Assembly (NCBI GenBank): GCA_014650475.1
Contig: BMVA01000003.1
Span: 434,001-498,000 of the forward strand
Reading direction: 5' to 3'
Source: Streptomyces albogriseolus
Lineage (GTDB): Bacteria > Actinomycetota > Actinomycetes > Streptomycetales > Streptomycetaceae
Length of the DNA: 64,000 bases
The notes beneath the pieces were generated by a model, which was not told the origin of the DNA, searched no databases, and saw only the letters and a program-made list of their open reading frames with translations. Shown here one piece after another: positions 56,499-64,000 of the stretch (the first letter of the stretch is position 1; every line of letters starts with the position of its first letter). A program made the position numbers and the translations under genes.

Positions 56499-57182
56499 TC
56501 ACGTGGCGGTGTCGCCGGGCGTATCCGGCCGGGGGTCGTCCCCGGACCGGGGCAGGTCGCCCGTCGCTCCAGATGTGGTGTCCTGCTGAGCGGGCCCCCC
56601 GGCGGCGGACCCCTTGAGGTCCCGGCCGGCCCGCTCGCTCTCGATGAGCTCGTTCAGCCAGCGCACTTCGCGCTCCACGGACTCCATCCCGTGGCGCTGG
56701 AGCTCAAGCGTGTAGTCGTCGAGGCGCTCCCGGGTCCGGGCCAGGGAGGCGCGCATCTTCTCGAGGCGCTCCTCCAGCCGGCTGCGGCGGCCCTCGAGCA
56801 CGCGCATGCGGACGTCGCGCGACGTCTGCCCGAAGAAGGCGAACCGCGCGGCGAACGTCTCGTCCTCGTACGCGTCCGGTCCCGTCTGGGCGAGCAGCTG
56901 CTCGAAGTGCTCCTTGCCCTCGGCCGTCAGCCGGTAGACGATCTTGGCGCGGCGCCCGGCCAGCGGAGCGGCGAGGGCGTCCTCGGTGGTGTTCCCCGGT
57001 TCCTCGATCAACCAGCCGTTGGCGACCAGCGTCTTGAGGCAGGGATAAAGCGTCCCGTAGCTGAACGCACGGAACACACCCAGTGACGTATTGAGTCGTT
57101 TGCGCAGCTCGTACCCGTGCATCGGGGCCTCGCGGAGCAGGCCGAGTACGGCGAACTCAAGGATTCCGGAACGCCGGCTCAT
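56499..57182 (-). CDS. PadR-family transcription regulator
   Basis: 227 residues. An N-terminal winged helix (~5-85: [58 protein letters not shown]) is followed by a long helical C-terminal domain (~110-190) for dimerisation and a disordered Gly/Asp tail. ATG has GGGGAGG upstream. A perfect 35-base palindrome lies 67 bases upstream, most likely its operator. Downstream on the same strand is ino1; divergent is a class A PBP gene. Confidence 0.93.
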   Translation of the reverse strand: MSRRSGILEFAVLGLLREAPMHGYELRKRLNTSLGVFRAFSYGTLYPCLKTLVANGWLIEEPGNTTEDALAAPLAGRRAKIVYRLTAEGKEHFEQLLAQTGPDAYEDETFAARFAFFGQTSRDVRMRVLEGRRSRLEERLEKMRASLARTRERLDDYTLELQRHGMESVEREVRWLNELIESERAGRDLKGSAAGGPAQQDTTSGATGDLPRSGDDPRPDTPGDTAT

Positions 57183-57578
57183 CGTCGCCTCCCCTCTGCC
57201 CCGGTCGTGCCGCGATGGGCTCGTGTGCGGCTCACGGCCGCCTTTATGTCGTGCTGATGTATCGACTCGATACATCAGCACGATAGAACGAGCTACCGGG
57301 GGCGACAAGAGGGAGGAGAGTGAACGGGATCACATCACCGTTTCATTGCGAGCAAGTTGCCTGATTTGAGGTGAACTTCTGCACCCGGGGGGTTTTGGCG
57401 GTGCGTAGTCTGTGCGCCATGCAGACCACCGGGAACCGAGTGACGACTGGGGGCGTCCCTGTCCCCGGTGCAGTACGGATGAATGCGCCGAGCGCCGCAT
57501 CCGTACTTCGGGGGGACCGGAAACCAGCCGCCGTTTCCAGGCGCGCAGAGGTGCGCCTGCCCGAGGAGTAGTCGTTCG
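57183..57578. other. padR-PBP divergent region
   Basis: 396 bases between two divergent starts. The palindrome at 57249-57283 lies on the padR side; the remaining ~295 bases lead to the PBP gene. No clear promoter hexamers were assigned. A small in-frame extension of the PBP ORF (from 57483) lacks a ribosome site. Confidence 0.55.
57249..57283. promoter_or_regulatory. 35-bp perfect palindrome, probable PadR operator
   Basis: Arms of 17 bases (TCGTGCTGATGTATCGA and its complement) flank a central C. The core ATGTATCGA-C-TCGATACAT fits the ATGT-N8-ACAT type of PadR operators. Location suggests autoregulation and control of the padR-ino1 unit, possibly also the PBP gene. Confidence 0.85.
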
Positions 57579-60191
57579 ATGAGCGAGCACCGTCGCAAAC
57601 CGCCGCAGCCGCAGGGAGGCGGACGTGCCGCGGCCCGACGCGGCCAGTCCGGCTCGTCCTCCGGCCGCCGAGCGGCACCGCGAGGCGCCACCGGATCTCC
57701 GTCCGATGCCTATGGGCCGGGCACCCGCGGCGCGGGGGATGAGGCCCGTCCGTACGGCAGCCGTGCCGAGGCACGTCGCGCGGCACAGCGGGGAGGGTCC
57801 CGCCGCGCCGCCGGGCCCGGCCGCGGACGAGGGCGCGCGGCCCCTCCGGCCAAGAAGAGAGTCATCGACTATCCGCGCTACGACAAGGACGGCTGGCGTC
57901 GCTGGATGCCGTCCTGGAAGTTCGTGTCCGGCCTGTGCCTCGCCTTCTTCGGCGGCCTGGTGGCCGTGGCCGGCATCGGGTACGCGATGGTGAGCGTGCC
58001 CACCGAGGAGAACGCCGCGGCGTTGTCCGAGAACAACGTCTACTACTGGCATGACGGCACCCAGATGGTCGCCACCGGCAGCGGCCAGAACCGGCAGAAC
58101 ATCAGCTTCGACCGGATCCCCGAGGCCATGCGCTGGGCGGTGATCTCGGCCGAGAACAAGAGCTTCTACAGTGACTCGGGCATCGACCCGATGGGTATCG
58201 CCCGCGCGCTCGGGAACATGGCGCGCGGCGGTGACACCCAAGGTGGCTCGACGATCACCCAGCAGTTCGTGAAGAACACCTATCTGAGCCAGGAGCAGAC
58301 GCTCTCCCGGAAGTTCAAGGAGATGTTCATCTCGATCAAGGTGGGCACCAAGCTCTCCAAGGACGAGATCCTCCAGGGCTACCTGAACACCTCCTACTAC
58401 GGCCGCGGTGCCTACGGCATCCAGGCCGCCGCCCAGACGTACTACGGCAAGGACGCGGTCGACCTCACGCCGAGCGAGTGCGCCTTCCTCGCGGCCCTGC
58501 TCAAGGGCCCGACGTACTACGACCCGGCCGGCAACGAGAGCATCGACAGCTCGGCCTCGGCCGAGGCCAACCGGAAGCGCTCCGAGGAGCGCTGGGCCTG
58601 GATCCTCGAGCAGATGCACGCCGACGAGCACCTCTCGACCGCCGAGTACCAGAAGGCGATCAAGAGGTACCCGATGCCCCAGGGCCGCAAGGCGACCAAG
58701 GGCATGACCGGTCAGATCAGCTACCTGGTCGACACGGCCAAGCGGTACGTCCTGAAGAACTCGGACATCACCGAGGCGCAGTTCGACCAGGGCGGTTACC
58801 AGATCTACACGACCTTCGAGAAGTCGAAGGTCGAGGCGCTGGCCAAGGCCGTGAAGAAGGTCGAGAAGGAGAACATCGACCCGAAGCGCGAGAAGGACCA
58901 GCACGTCCAGTTCGGCGCGGCCACGGTGAAGCCCAAGGACGGCGCGATCCTCGCCCTGTACGGCGGCGCCGGCTTCGAGAACGGTCACTTCGTCAACAAC
59001 GCCGACACCTCCGGTGTCCCGGTCGGTTCGACGTGGAAGCCCTTCGTCCTCGCCGCCGCGATGCAGCACGGCACGTACAAGACCAACGGTGTGGGCGTCT
59101 CGCCGGCGAGCAAGTACAACGGCAACGACAACCTGAAGATCCTGAACAACGACGGCTCCTACGTCCTCAAGAAGGACAACACGCCGTTCTTCCAGAAGAA
59201 CGAGAGCGACAAGCCGTGGGGCTACATCAGCCTGCGGAAGGCGATGGAGCAGTCGGTCAACACCCCGTTCGTGCAGCTCGGCATGGACGTGGGGATGAAG
59301 AAGGTGGCGGACGTCGCACAGAAGTCCGGCATCCTCAAGGACAGCTTCGCCGGCCTGAACGCCTCGTTCGCGCTCGGTACGTCCACGCCCAGCGCGATCC
59401 GCATGGCGGACGCGTACGCGACCTTCGCGGCGTCGGGCAAGCAGGCCGACCCGTACTCGGTCACCGAGGTCAAGTACCGGGGCTCGGAGCTGCCCGGCTT
59501 CGAGAAGCCGCGGGTCAAGCAGGCGATGCCCGAGAACGTGGCGAACAACGTCACCGACGTGCTCGAGAACGTGATCGAGAACGGTACGGCCCAGTACGCC
59601 AAGGAGCTGGGGCGCCGGGCGGCCGGCAAGACGGGTACCACGGACGAGAACAAGTCCGCCTGGTTCGTCGGCTACACCCAGCAGTTGTCGACCGCGGTCG
59701 CGATGTTCCGTGAGGACCCCAAGAGCCACAAGCTGCTCTCCATGAACGGCACGGCGGGCAAGGACTCCATCCACGGTGGTGACATCCCCACCCAGGTGTG
59801 GACCGAGTTCATGAAGGTCGCGCTGAAGGGCGCGTCGGATCCCGGATTCCCGGAGGCCGAGAAGATCGGTGAGGTCGCCGACGGTGTCGGCGCACCGTCG
59901 CCGACCCCGACCGAGACGGAGACCGAGGAGGCGAAGCCGTCCGAGACGCCGTCGCCCTCCGAGACGGTGACCACCCCGCCGCCGCCCACGGAGACCGAGA
60001 CCTGTGGTCCCTTCGACTTCCGTTGCCGGGACGAGGGCGAAGCGGACGGCGGAACCGGAGACGGCGGTGGCGACAACGGAGGCACCGACGGAGGCGTGAG
60101 CTCGTCACCCGATCCCAGCACGTCCGAGGACCCGGGAGGTACCCGGGGCGGCGGCAACGGTGGCGGCTTCCTCGGAGGCACCGACGGCTGA
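57579..60191 (+). CDS. Bifunctional class A penicillin-binding protein
   Basis: 870 residues; glycosyltransferase plus transpeptidase. A basic disordered N terminus (~1-105) is followed by one helix (~111-137). The GT51 domain has the catalytic ENKSF (Glu near 192), RGGSTITQQ-like GGSTITQQFVKN and KFKEMF. The transpeptidase has STWK (Ser near 484), SVN and KTGTT. The C-terminal ~110 residues are Thr/Pro/Glu then Gly/Asp-rich. ATG with GAGGAG upstream. A parS and terminator follow. Confidence 0.96.
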   Translation: MSEHRRKPPQPQGGGRAAARRGQSGSSSGRRAAPRGATGSPSDAYGPGTRGAGDEARPYGSRAEARRAAQRGGSRRAAGPGRGRGRAAPPAKKRVIDYPRYDKDGWRRWMPSWKFVSGLCLAFFGGLVAVAGIGYAMVSVPTEENAAALSENNVYYWHDGTQMVATGSGQNRQNISFDRIPEAMRWAVISAENKSFYSDSGIDPMGIARALGNMARGGDTQGGSTITQQFVKNTYLSQEQTLSRKFKEMFISIKVGTKLSKDEILQGYLNTSYYGRGAYGIQAAAQTYYGKDAVDLTPSECAFLAALLKGPTYYDPAGNESIDSSASAEANRKRSEERWAWILEQMHADEHLSTAEYQKAIKRYPMPQGRKATKGMTGQISYLVDTAKRYVLKNSDITEAQFDQGGYQIYTTFEKSKVEALAKAVKKVEKENIDPKREKDQHVQFGAATVKPKDGAILALYGGAGFENGHFVNNADTSGVPVGSTWKPFVLAAAMQHGTYKTNGVGVSPASKYNGNDNLKILNNDGSYVLKKDNTPFFQKNESDKPWGYISLRKAMEQSVNTPFVQLGMDVGMKKVADVAQKSGILKDSFAGLNASFALGTSTPSAIRMADAYATFAASGKQADPYSVTEVKYRGSELPGFEKPRVKQAMPENVANNVTDVLENVIENGTAQYAKELGRRAAGKTGTTDENKSAWFVGYTQQLSTAVAMFREDPKSHKLLSMNGTAGKDSIHGGDIPTQVWTEFMKVALKGASDPGFPEAEKIGEVADGVGAPSPTPTETETEEAKPSETPSPSETVTTPPPPTETETCGPFDFRCRDEGEADGGTGDGGGDNGGTDGGVSSSPDPSTSEDPGGTRGGGNGGGFLGGTDG

Positions 60192-60214
60192 GCCGTCCCT
60201 TGCCCGATACGGGC

Positions 60215-60228
60215 GTTTCACGTGAAAC
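60215..60228. promoter_or_regulatory. parS site after the PBP gene
   Basis: Perfect GTTTCACGTGAAAC, two bases before the terminator hairpin. Confidence 0.92.
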
Positions 60229-60230
60229 AT

Positions 60231-60261
60231 GGGCCGCCGTACCCGACGGGTACGGCGGCCC
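60231..60261 (+). terminator. Terminator of the class A PBP gene
   Basis: Perfect 14-base arms GGGCCGCCGTACCC / GGGTACGGCGGCCC around GAC, 39 bases after the stop. Confidence 0.82.
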
Positions 60262-60290
60262 TCGCCGTATCACCGGAGAGGTACGGCAGG

Positions 60291-61793
60291 ATGTGCGGCA
60301 TGCCCAGTGGAAAAACGACGAGCGTCCACGAGCCGGACCCGGTGCGGCCGACGGAGGAGGACCGGGTCGCAGCAGCCGGCAGCGAACTGATCGGGGGACC
60401 GATCGGACGGCGTGCCCTGCTCGGCAGATCCTGGTGGACCCCGGTGCGGGTGATCGCGCTCGTGGCGATCGGTGTGTTCGCCCTCGGGCTGGTGCAGAAG
60501 GCGCCCTGCTACAACGGCGCCTGGTTCTTCGGTGCCAGTTCGCAGTACACGCACGCCTGCTACTCGGACATTCCGCATCTGTACCAGGGACGCGGCTTCG
60601 CCGACGGGCTGGTGCCGTACTTCGACCGGCTTCCCGGGGACATGGAGTACCTCGAGTACCCGGTCCTGACGGGCGTGTTCATGGAGGTCGCGGCCTGGCT
60701 CACCCCGGGCAGCGGCAGCATCCAGGACCAGGAGCAGTGGTACTGGATGGTCAACGCCGGGATGCTCATGGCGTGCGCGGCGGTCATCGCCGTGTGCGTG
60801 ACGCGGACCCACGCCCGGCGGCCCTGGGACGGTCTGCTCGTCGCTCTCGCCCCGGCCTTCGCGCTGACCGCGACCATCAACTGGGACCTGCTGGCGGTCG
60901 CTCTGACGGCCGCCGCGATGCTGATGTGGTCACGGGGCCGCGCCCTCGCCTTCGGCGTCCTGCTGGGCCTCGCCACGGCCGCCAAGCTCTACCCGGTGCT
61001 GCTCCTCGGCCCCCTGCTCGTCCTGTGCTGGCGCGCGGGCCGATGGCGGCAGTACTGCACGGCGCTCGCCGGGGCCGCCGTCGCCTGGACCGTCGTGAAC
61101 GGGCCGGTGATGCTGTTCGCCTTCGACGGCTGGTCGAAGTTCTACACGTTCAGCGAGGAACGCGGCGTCGACTTCGGGTCCTTCTGGCTGATCCTGGCCC
61201 AGAACTCGGACGACCCGATCGCCACCGAGACGGTGAACACGCTCGCGACGCTGCTGATGCTGCTGTGCTGCGCGGGCGTGGCGGCCCTGACGCTCATGGC
61301 GCCGCGCCGGCCGCGCTTCGCCCAGCTGGCCTTCCTGATCGTCGCGGCGTTCATCCTCACCAACAAGGTCTACTCGCCGCAGTACGTGCTGTGGCTGGTG
61401 CCCCTCGCGGCGCTGGCCCGGCCCAAGTGGCGGGACTTCCTGATCTGGCAGGCCTGCGAGGTGGCGTACTTCCTGGGCATCTGGATGTACCTCGCGTACA
61501 CGACCAGCGGGGACGCCCACAAGGGCCTGCCCACGGACGGCTACCACTGGGCCATCGGCCTGCACCTGGCGGGGACGGCCTTCCTGTGCGTCATGGTCGT
61601 CCGCGACATCCTGATGCCGGAGCGGGACCCGGTGCGCCGCTCCGGCGGTGACGACCCCTCAGGAGGCGTGCTGGACGGCACCGAGGACGTCTTCGTGCTC
61701 GGCCCCGCGGCGCGTCCCGCGCGGCACGCGGCCCACGTCGAGGCGCCTCAGGTCGACTGGGGCAGGACGAAGGCCGAGGGCGGTTCGCTCTGA
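60291..61793 (+). CDS. GT87-like (DUF2029) membrane glycosyltransferase
   Basis: 500 residues with about ten membrane helices. The external acidic motif region YPVLTGVFMEVAAW and KVYSPQYVLWLVPLAAL resemble polyprenol-phosphate-mannose-dependent transferases of the GT87 type (PimE-like). It would transfer a sugar from a lipid donor on the outer face. ATG 60291 has GGAGAGG upstream; ATG 60300 is also possible. The substrate is unknown. Starts 30 bases after the PBP terminator. Confidence 0.85.
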   Translation: MCGMPSGKTTSVHEPDPVRPTEEDRVAAAGSELIGGPIGRRALLGRSWWTPVRVIALVAIGVFALGLVQKAPCYNGAWFFGASSQYTHACYSDIPHLYQGRGFADGLVPYFDRLPGDMEYLEYPVLTGVFMEVAAWLTPGSGSIQDQEQWYWMVNAGMLMACAAVIAVCVTRTHARRPWDGLLVALAPAFALTATINWDLLAVALTAAAMLMWSRGRALAFGVLLGLATAAKLYPVLLLGPLLVLCWRAGRWRQYCTALAGAAVAWTVVNGPVMLFAFDGWSKFYTFSEERGVDFGSFWLILAQNSDDPIATETVNTLATLLMLLCCAGVAALTLMAPRRPRFAQLAFLIVAAFILTNKVYSPQYVLWLVPLAALARPKWRDFLIWQACEVAYFLGIWMYLAYTTSGDAHKGLPTDGYHWAIGLHLAGTAFLCVMVVRDILMPERDPVRRSGGDDPSGGVLDGTEDVFVLGPAARPARHAAHVEAPQVDWGRTKAEGGSL

Positions 61794-61823
61794 GCGAACC
61801 GCCGGGAGGCGTCGCCATCGGTT

Positions 61824-61886
61824 CCCGGACCACGCGAAGGGCCGTGCACGGACGTTTTCCGTGCACGGCCCTTCGCGTGGTCCGGG
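61824..61886. terminator. 29-bp perfect inverted repeat, bidirectional terminator
   Basis: Arms 61824-61852 and 61858-61886 are exact complements over 29 bases around CGTTT. They lie between the stops of the convergent genes at 61793 and 61894. Confidence 0.88.
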
Positions 61887-61893
61887 TGTCGTC

Positions 61894-62925
61894 TCAGCGG
61901 TCGACGAGCCGGTCGAACTGGGTGGTGGTGTGCCGCAGATGGGCCACCAGCTCCTCGCCGACCTGGGGCTCCGGGGCGTCGGCCGGCACGAACAGGATGG
62001 ACACCTGCATGTGCGGCGGCTCGGCGAACCAGCGCTGCTTGCCGCCCCACACGAACGGCGAGAGGTTCCGGTTGACGGTCGCGAGGCCCGCGCGGGCGAC
62101 GCCCTTGGCACGCGGCATGACGCCGTGCAGGGCCTTGGGGGCCTCCAGACCCACCCCGTGGGACGTTCCGCCCGCCACGACCACCAGGAAGCCGTCGGAA
62201 GCGGCCTTCTGCTGCCGGTAGCCGAACCGGTCCCCCTTGGCGACCCGGGTGACGTCCAGGACCGCGCCACGGTACTCGGTGGCCTCATGGTCCCCGAGCC
62301 AGAGCCGGGTGCCGATCCGGGCGCGGAAACGGGTCTGCGGGAACTGCTGCTGGAGACGGGCCAGCTCGTCGGCCTTGAGGTGGCTGACGAACATCGTGTG
62401 CAGCGGCAGGCGCGCCGCCCGCAGGCGGTCCATCCAGCCGATGACCTCCTCGACGGCGTCCGAGCCGTCGGTGCGGTCCAGCGGGAGGTGGATGGCGAAG
62501 CCCTCCAGCCGGACGTTCTCTATCGCGGAGTGCAACTGGGGCAGATCCTGCTCGCTGATGCCGTGCCGCTTCATCGAGGACATCACCTCGATGACGACAC
62601 GGGCGCCGACCAGGCCGTACACGCCGTCGACCGACGACACCGAGCGGATGACCCGGTCGGGCAGCGGCACCGGTTCCTCGCCCCGCCGGTACGGCGTCAG
62701 CACCAGCAGGTCACCGCCGAACCAGTCCTTGATCCGCGCGGCCTCGTACGTCGTGCCGACGGCCAGGACGTCCGTGCCCAGCCGTGTGGCCTCCTCGGCG
62801 AGCCGCTCGTGGCCGAAGCCGTAGCCGTTGCCCTTGCAGACGGGGACGAGCCCCGGGAACTGCTCCTGCACGTGCTTGTGATGCGCCCGCCAGCGCGCGG
62901 TGTCGACGTAGAGCGTGAGCGCCAT
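61894..62925 (-). CDS. Alanine racemase-like PLP enzyme
   Basis: 343 residues with the fold type III barrel of alanine racemases. The PLP Lys is in PVCKGNGYGFG (Lys31), equivalent to VKANAYGHG. RIGTRLWLGD and a later GYRQQKAASDGFLVVV match the C-terminal beta domain and DRFGYR region. Compared with standard Alr the motif is degenerate (CKGNGYGFG), so substrate may differ. The gene follows a FemX-type gene by 100 bases on the same strand, hinting at peptidoglycan amino-acid supply. Confidence 0.82.
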   Translation of the reverse strand: MALTLYVDTARWRAHHKHVQEQFPGLVPVCKGNGYGFGHERLAEEATRLGTDVLAVGTTYEAARIKDWFGGDLLVLTPYRRGEEPVPLPDRVIRSVSSVDGVYGLVGARVVIEVMSSMKRHGISEQDLPQLHSAIENVRLEGFAIHLPLDRTDGSDAVEEVIGWMDRLRAARLPLHTMFVSHLKADELARLQQQFPQTRFRARIGTRLWLGDHEATEYRGAVLDVTRVAKGDRFGYRQQKAASDGFLVVVAGGTSHGVGLEAPKALHGVMPRAKGVARAGLATVNRNLSPFVWGGKQRWFAEPPHMQVSILFVPADAPEPQVGEELVAHLRHTTTQFDRLVDR

Positions 62926-63025
62926 GGCCGGACCTGGAACCTTTCTCGTGGCTGCGGTGTAACAAAGGTATGGGAGGCGACGAAGCCGTCGGGCTACGAA
63001 GACGAATACCGCGGCGAAGCGCGGG

Positions 63026-64000
63026 TCAGCGGCGGGACATGTAGATGTCGAGCGCCTTGTGGAGCAGCTTGTTGAGCGGGAAGTCCCACTCGCCGAGGTA
63101 CTCGGCCGCCTGGCCGCCGGTGCCGACCTTGAACTGGATCAGACCGAAGAGATGGTCGGTCTCGTCCAGCGAGTCGGAGATGCCGCGCAGGTCGTAGACG
63201 GTGGCGCCGAGCGCGTAGGCGTCGCGCAGCATCCGCCACTGCATCGCGTTCGAGGGGCGGACCTCACGGCCGATGTTGTCGGAGGCGCCGTAGGAGTACC
63301 AGACGTGCCCGCCGACGATCAGCATGGTCGCCGCGGACAGGTTCACGCCGTTGTGCCGCGCGAAGTACAGCCGCATGCGGTTGGGGTCCTCGGTGTTGAG
63401 GGCCGTCCACATCCGCTGGAAGTACGACAGCGGGCGCGGCCGGAAGTGGTCGCGCACAGCGGTGATCTCGTACAGCCGCTGCCACTCGGGCAGGTCGTCG
63501 TAGCCGCCCTGGACGACCTCGACGCCGGCCTTCTCGGCCTTCTTGATGTTGCGGCGCCACAGCTGGTTGAAGTTCTTGTGGACCTCTTCGAGCGAGCGGT
63601 TCGCCAGCGGCACCTGGTAGACGTAGCGCGGCTGGACGTCGCCGAAGCCGGCGCCGCCGTCCTCGCCCTGCTGCCAGCCCATGCGGCGCAGCTTGTCCGC
63701 GACCTCGAAGGCGCGGGGCTCGATGAAGTCGGCCTCCAGGTCACGCAGGCGCTTGACGTCCTGGTCCTGGATGCCCCGCTTGATGGTCGAGGCCTCCCAG
63801 CGGCGGATGATCACCGGCGGGCCCATCTTCACGGAGAAGGCGCCCTGCTGCTTCAGGTGGGCGAGCATCGGCTCGATCCACTCCTGGAGGTTCGGCGCGA
63901 ACCAGTTGATGACCGGGCCCTCGGGCAGATAGGCGAGGTAGCGCTTGATCTTGGGCAGCTGACGGTAGAGCACAAGACCCGCGCCGACCATCTCGCCGCT
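63026..64000 (-). CDS. femX: FemX-type lipid II:glycine transferase (5' end cut by window)
   Basis: At least 324 residues are visible; the N terminus lies beyond base 64000, where the reading frame continues open (SGEMVGAG). Fem/GNAT-like double fold: MLAHLKQQGAFSVKMGPP, NQLWRRNIKKAEKAGVEV, and the second half HNGVNLSAATMLIVGGHVWYSYGASD. Family members add the first Gly (or other residue) of the interpeptide bridge to lipid II using aminoacyl-tRNA; Streptomyces FemX supplies the Gly bridge. Full length is expected to be about 370. The symbol follows S. coelicolor usage. Confidence 0.88.
   Translation of the reverse strand, partial: SGEMVGAGLVLYRQLPKIKRYLAYLPEGPVINWFAPNLQEWIEPMLAHLKQQGAFSVKMGPPVIIRRWEASTIKRGIQDQDVKRLRDLEADFIEPRAFEVADKLRRMGWQQGEDGGAGFGDVQPRYVYQVPLANRSLEEVHKNFNQLWRRNIKKAEKAGVEVVQGGYDDLPEWQRLYEITAVRDHFRPRPLSYFQRMWTALNTEDPNRMRLYFARHNGVNLSAATMLIVGGHVWYSYGASDNIGREVRPSNAMQWRMLRDAYALGATVYDLRGISDSLDETDHLFGLIQFKVGTGGQAAEYLGEWDFPLNKLLHKALDIYMSRR

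Noticed and set aside
57360..57420. SigE-type promoter for the class A PBP gene
   Set aside because: GAACTT and TAGTCT are present, but their distance (over 30 bases) does not fit ECF promoters.

Overview
The window is chromosomal DNA from a high-GC actinobacterium, almost certainly a Streptomyces, covering the replication origin and the conserved core on both sides. Evidence: GC-rich codon use with many GTG starts, an oriC full of degenerate DnaA boxes between dnaA and dnaN, a DnaA with a very long low-complexity domain II, many GTTTCACGTGAAAC parS sites, two class E sortases, and gene order that matches the S. coelicolor origin region. Much of the order is shared with the M. tuberculosis origin region. 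I see no insertion sequence, prophage, CRISPR array or rRNA.

Layout. 1-8.1 kb (+): the pknB cell-growth operon: two FHA proteins, PP2C phosphatase, SEDS polymerase, class B PBP and the PASTA kinase. 8.2-10.9 kb (-): two class E sortases, a trpG/pabA glutaminase and a small membrane protein. 11-15.2 kb: DUF881 protein, CrgA, a DnaA-box cluster, rhomboid protease, cyclophilin, a DUF5324-like protein. 15.3-21.6 kb: tRNA-Ala, a less conserved stretch (HTH regulator, tail-anchored kinase, unknown secreted protein, small proteins, VOC and ASCH proteins), tRNA-Ile. 21.7-31.5 kb (-): DUF3566 protein, gyrA, gyrB, dciA-like gene, recF, gnd, dnaN. 31.5-32.4 kb: oriC. 32.4-34.4 kb (-): dnaA. 34.7-40.8 kb (+): rpmH, rnpA, yidD, yidC, jag, rsmG, parA, parB. 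41.1-41.8 kb: acetyltransferase. 41.9-51.7 kb (-): trxA, trxB, anti-sigma factor, sigM, a pseudokinase, murJ and a DUF6049-like protein. 51.9-64 kb: CCA-adding enzyme, small anchored protein, MFS transporter, inositol-phosphate synthase, PadR regulator with a perfect palindromic operator, class A PBP, GT87-like glycosyltransferase, alanine-racemase-like protein and a FemX-type transferase cut by the window edge.

Functional picture. Replication initiation (dnaA, oriC, dnaN, dciA), topology (gyrAB), segregation (parA, parB and ten parS or near-parS sites), secretion (rnpA-yidD-yidC-jag) and cell-wall synthesis under Ser/Thr kinase control (FhaA, PstP, FtsW/RodA, PbpA, PknB, CrgA, MurJ plus pseudokinase) are packed together. 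A SigR-type promoter in front of trxB and the neighbouring sigM/anti-sigma pair add thiol and envelope stress control.

This is mostly ordinary conserved core and I do not see a clearly new system. The points most worth a second look are the extra-origin DnaA-box cluster behind crgA, parS sites forming the centres of terminator-like palindromes, the pseudokinase encoded separately beside murJ, and the 35-bp PadR palindrome between a regulator and a PBP gene. Start codons were chosen from Shine-Dalgarno sequences and family length.
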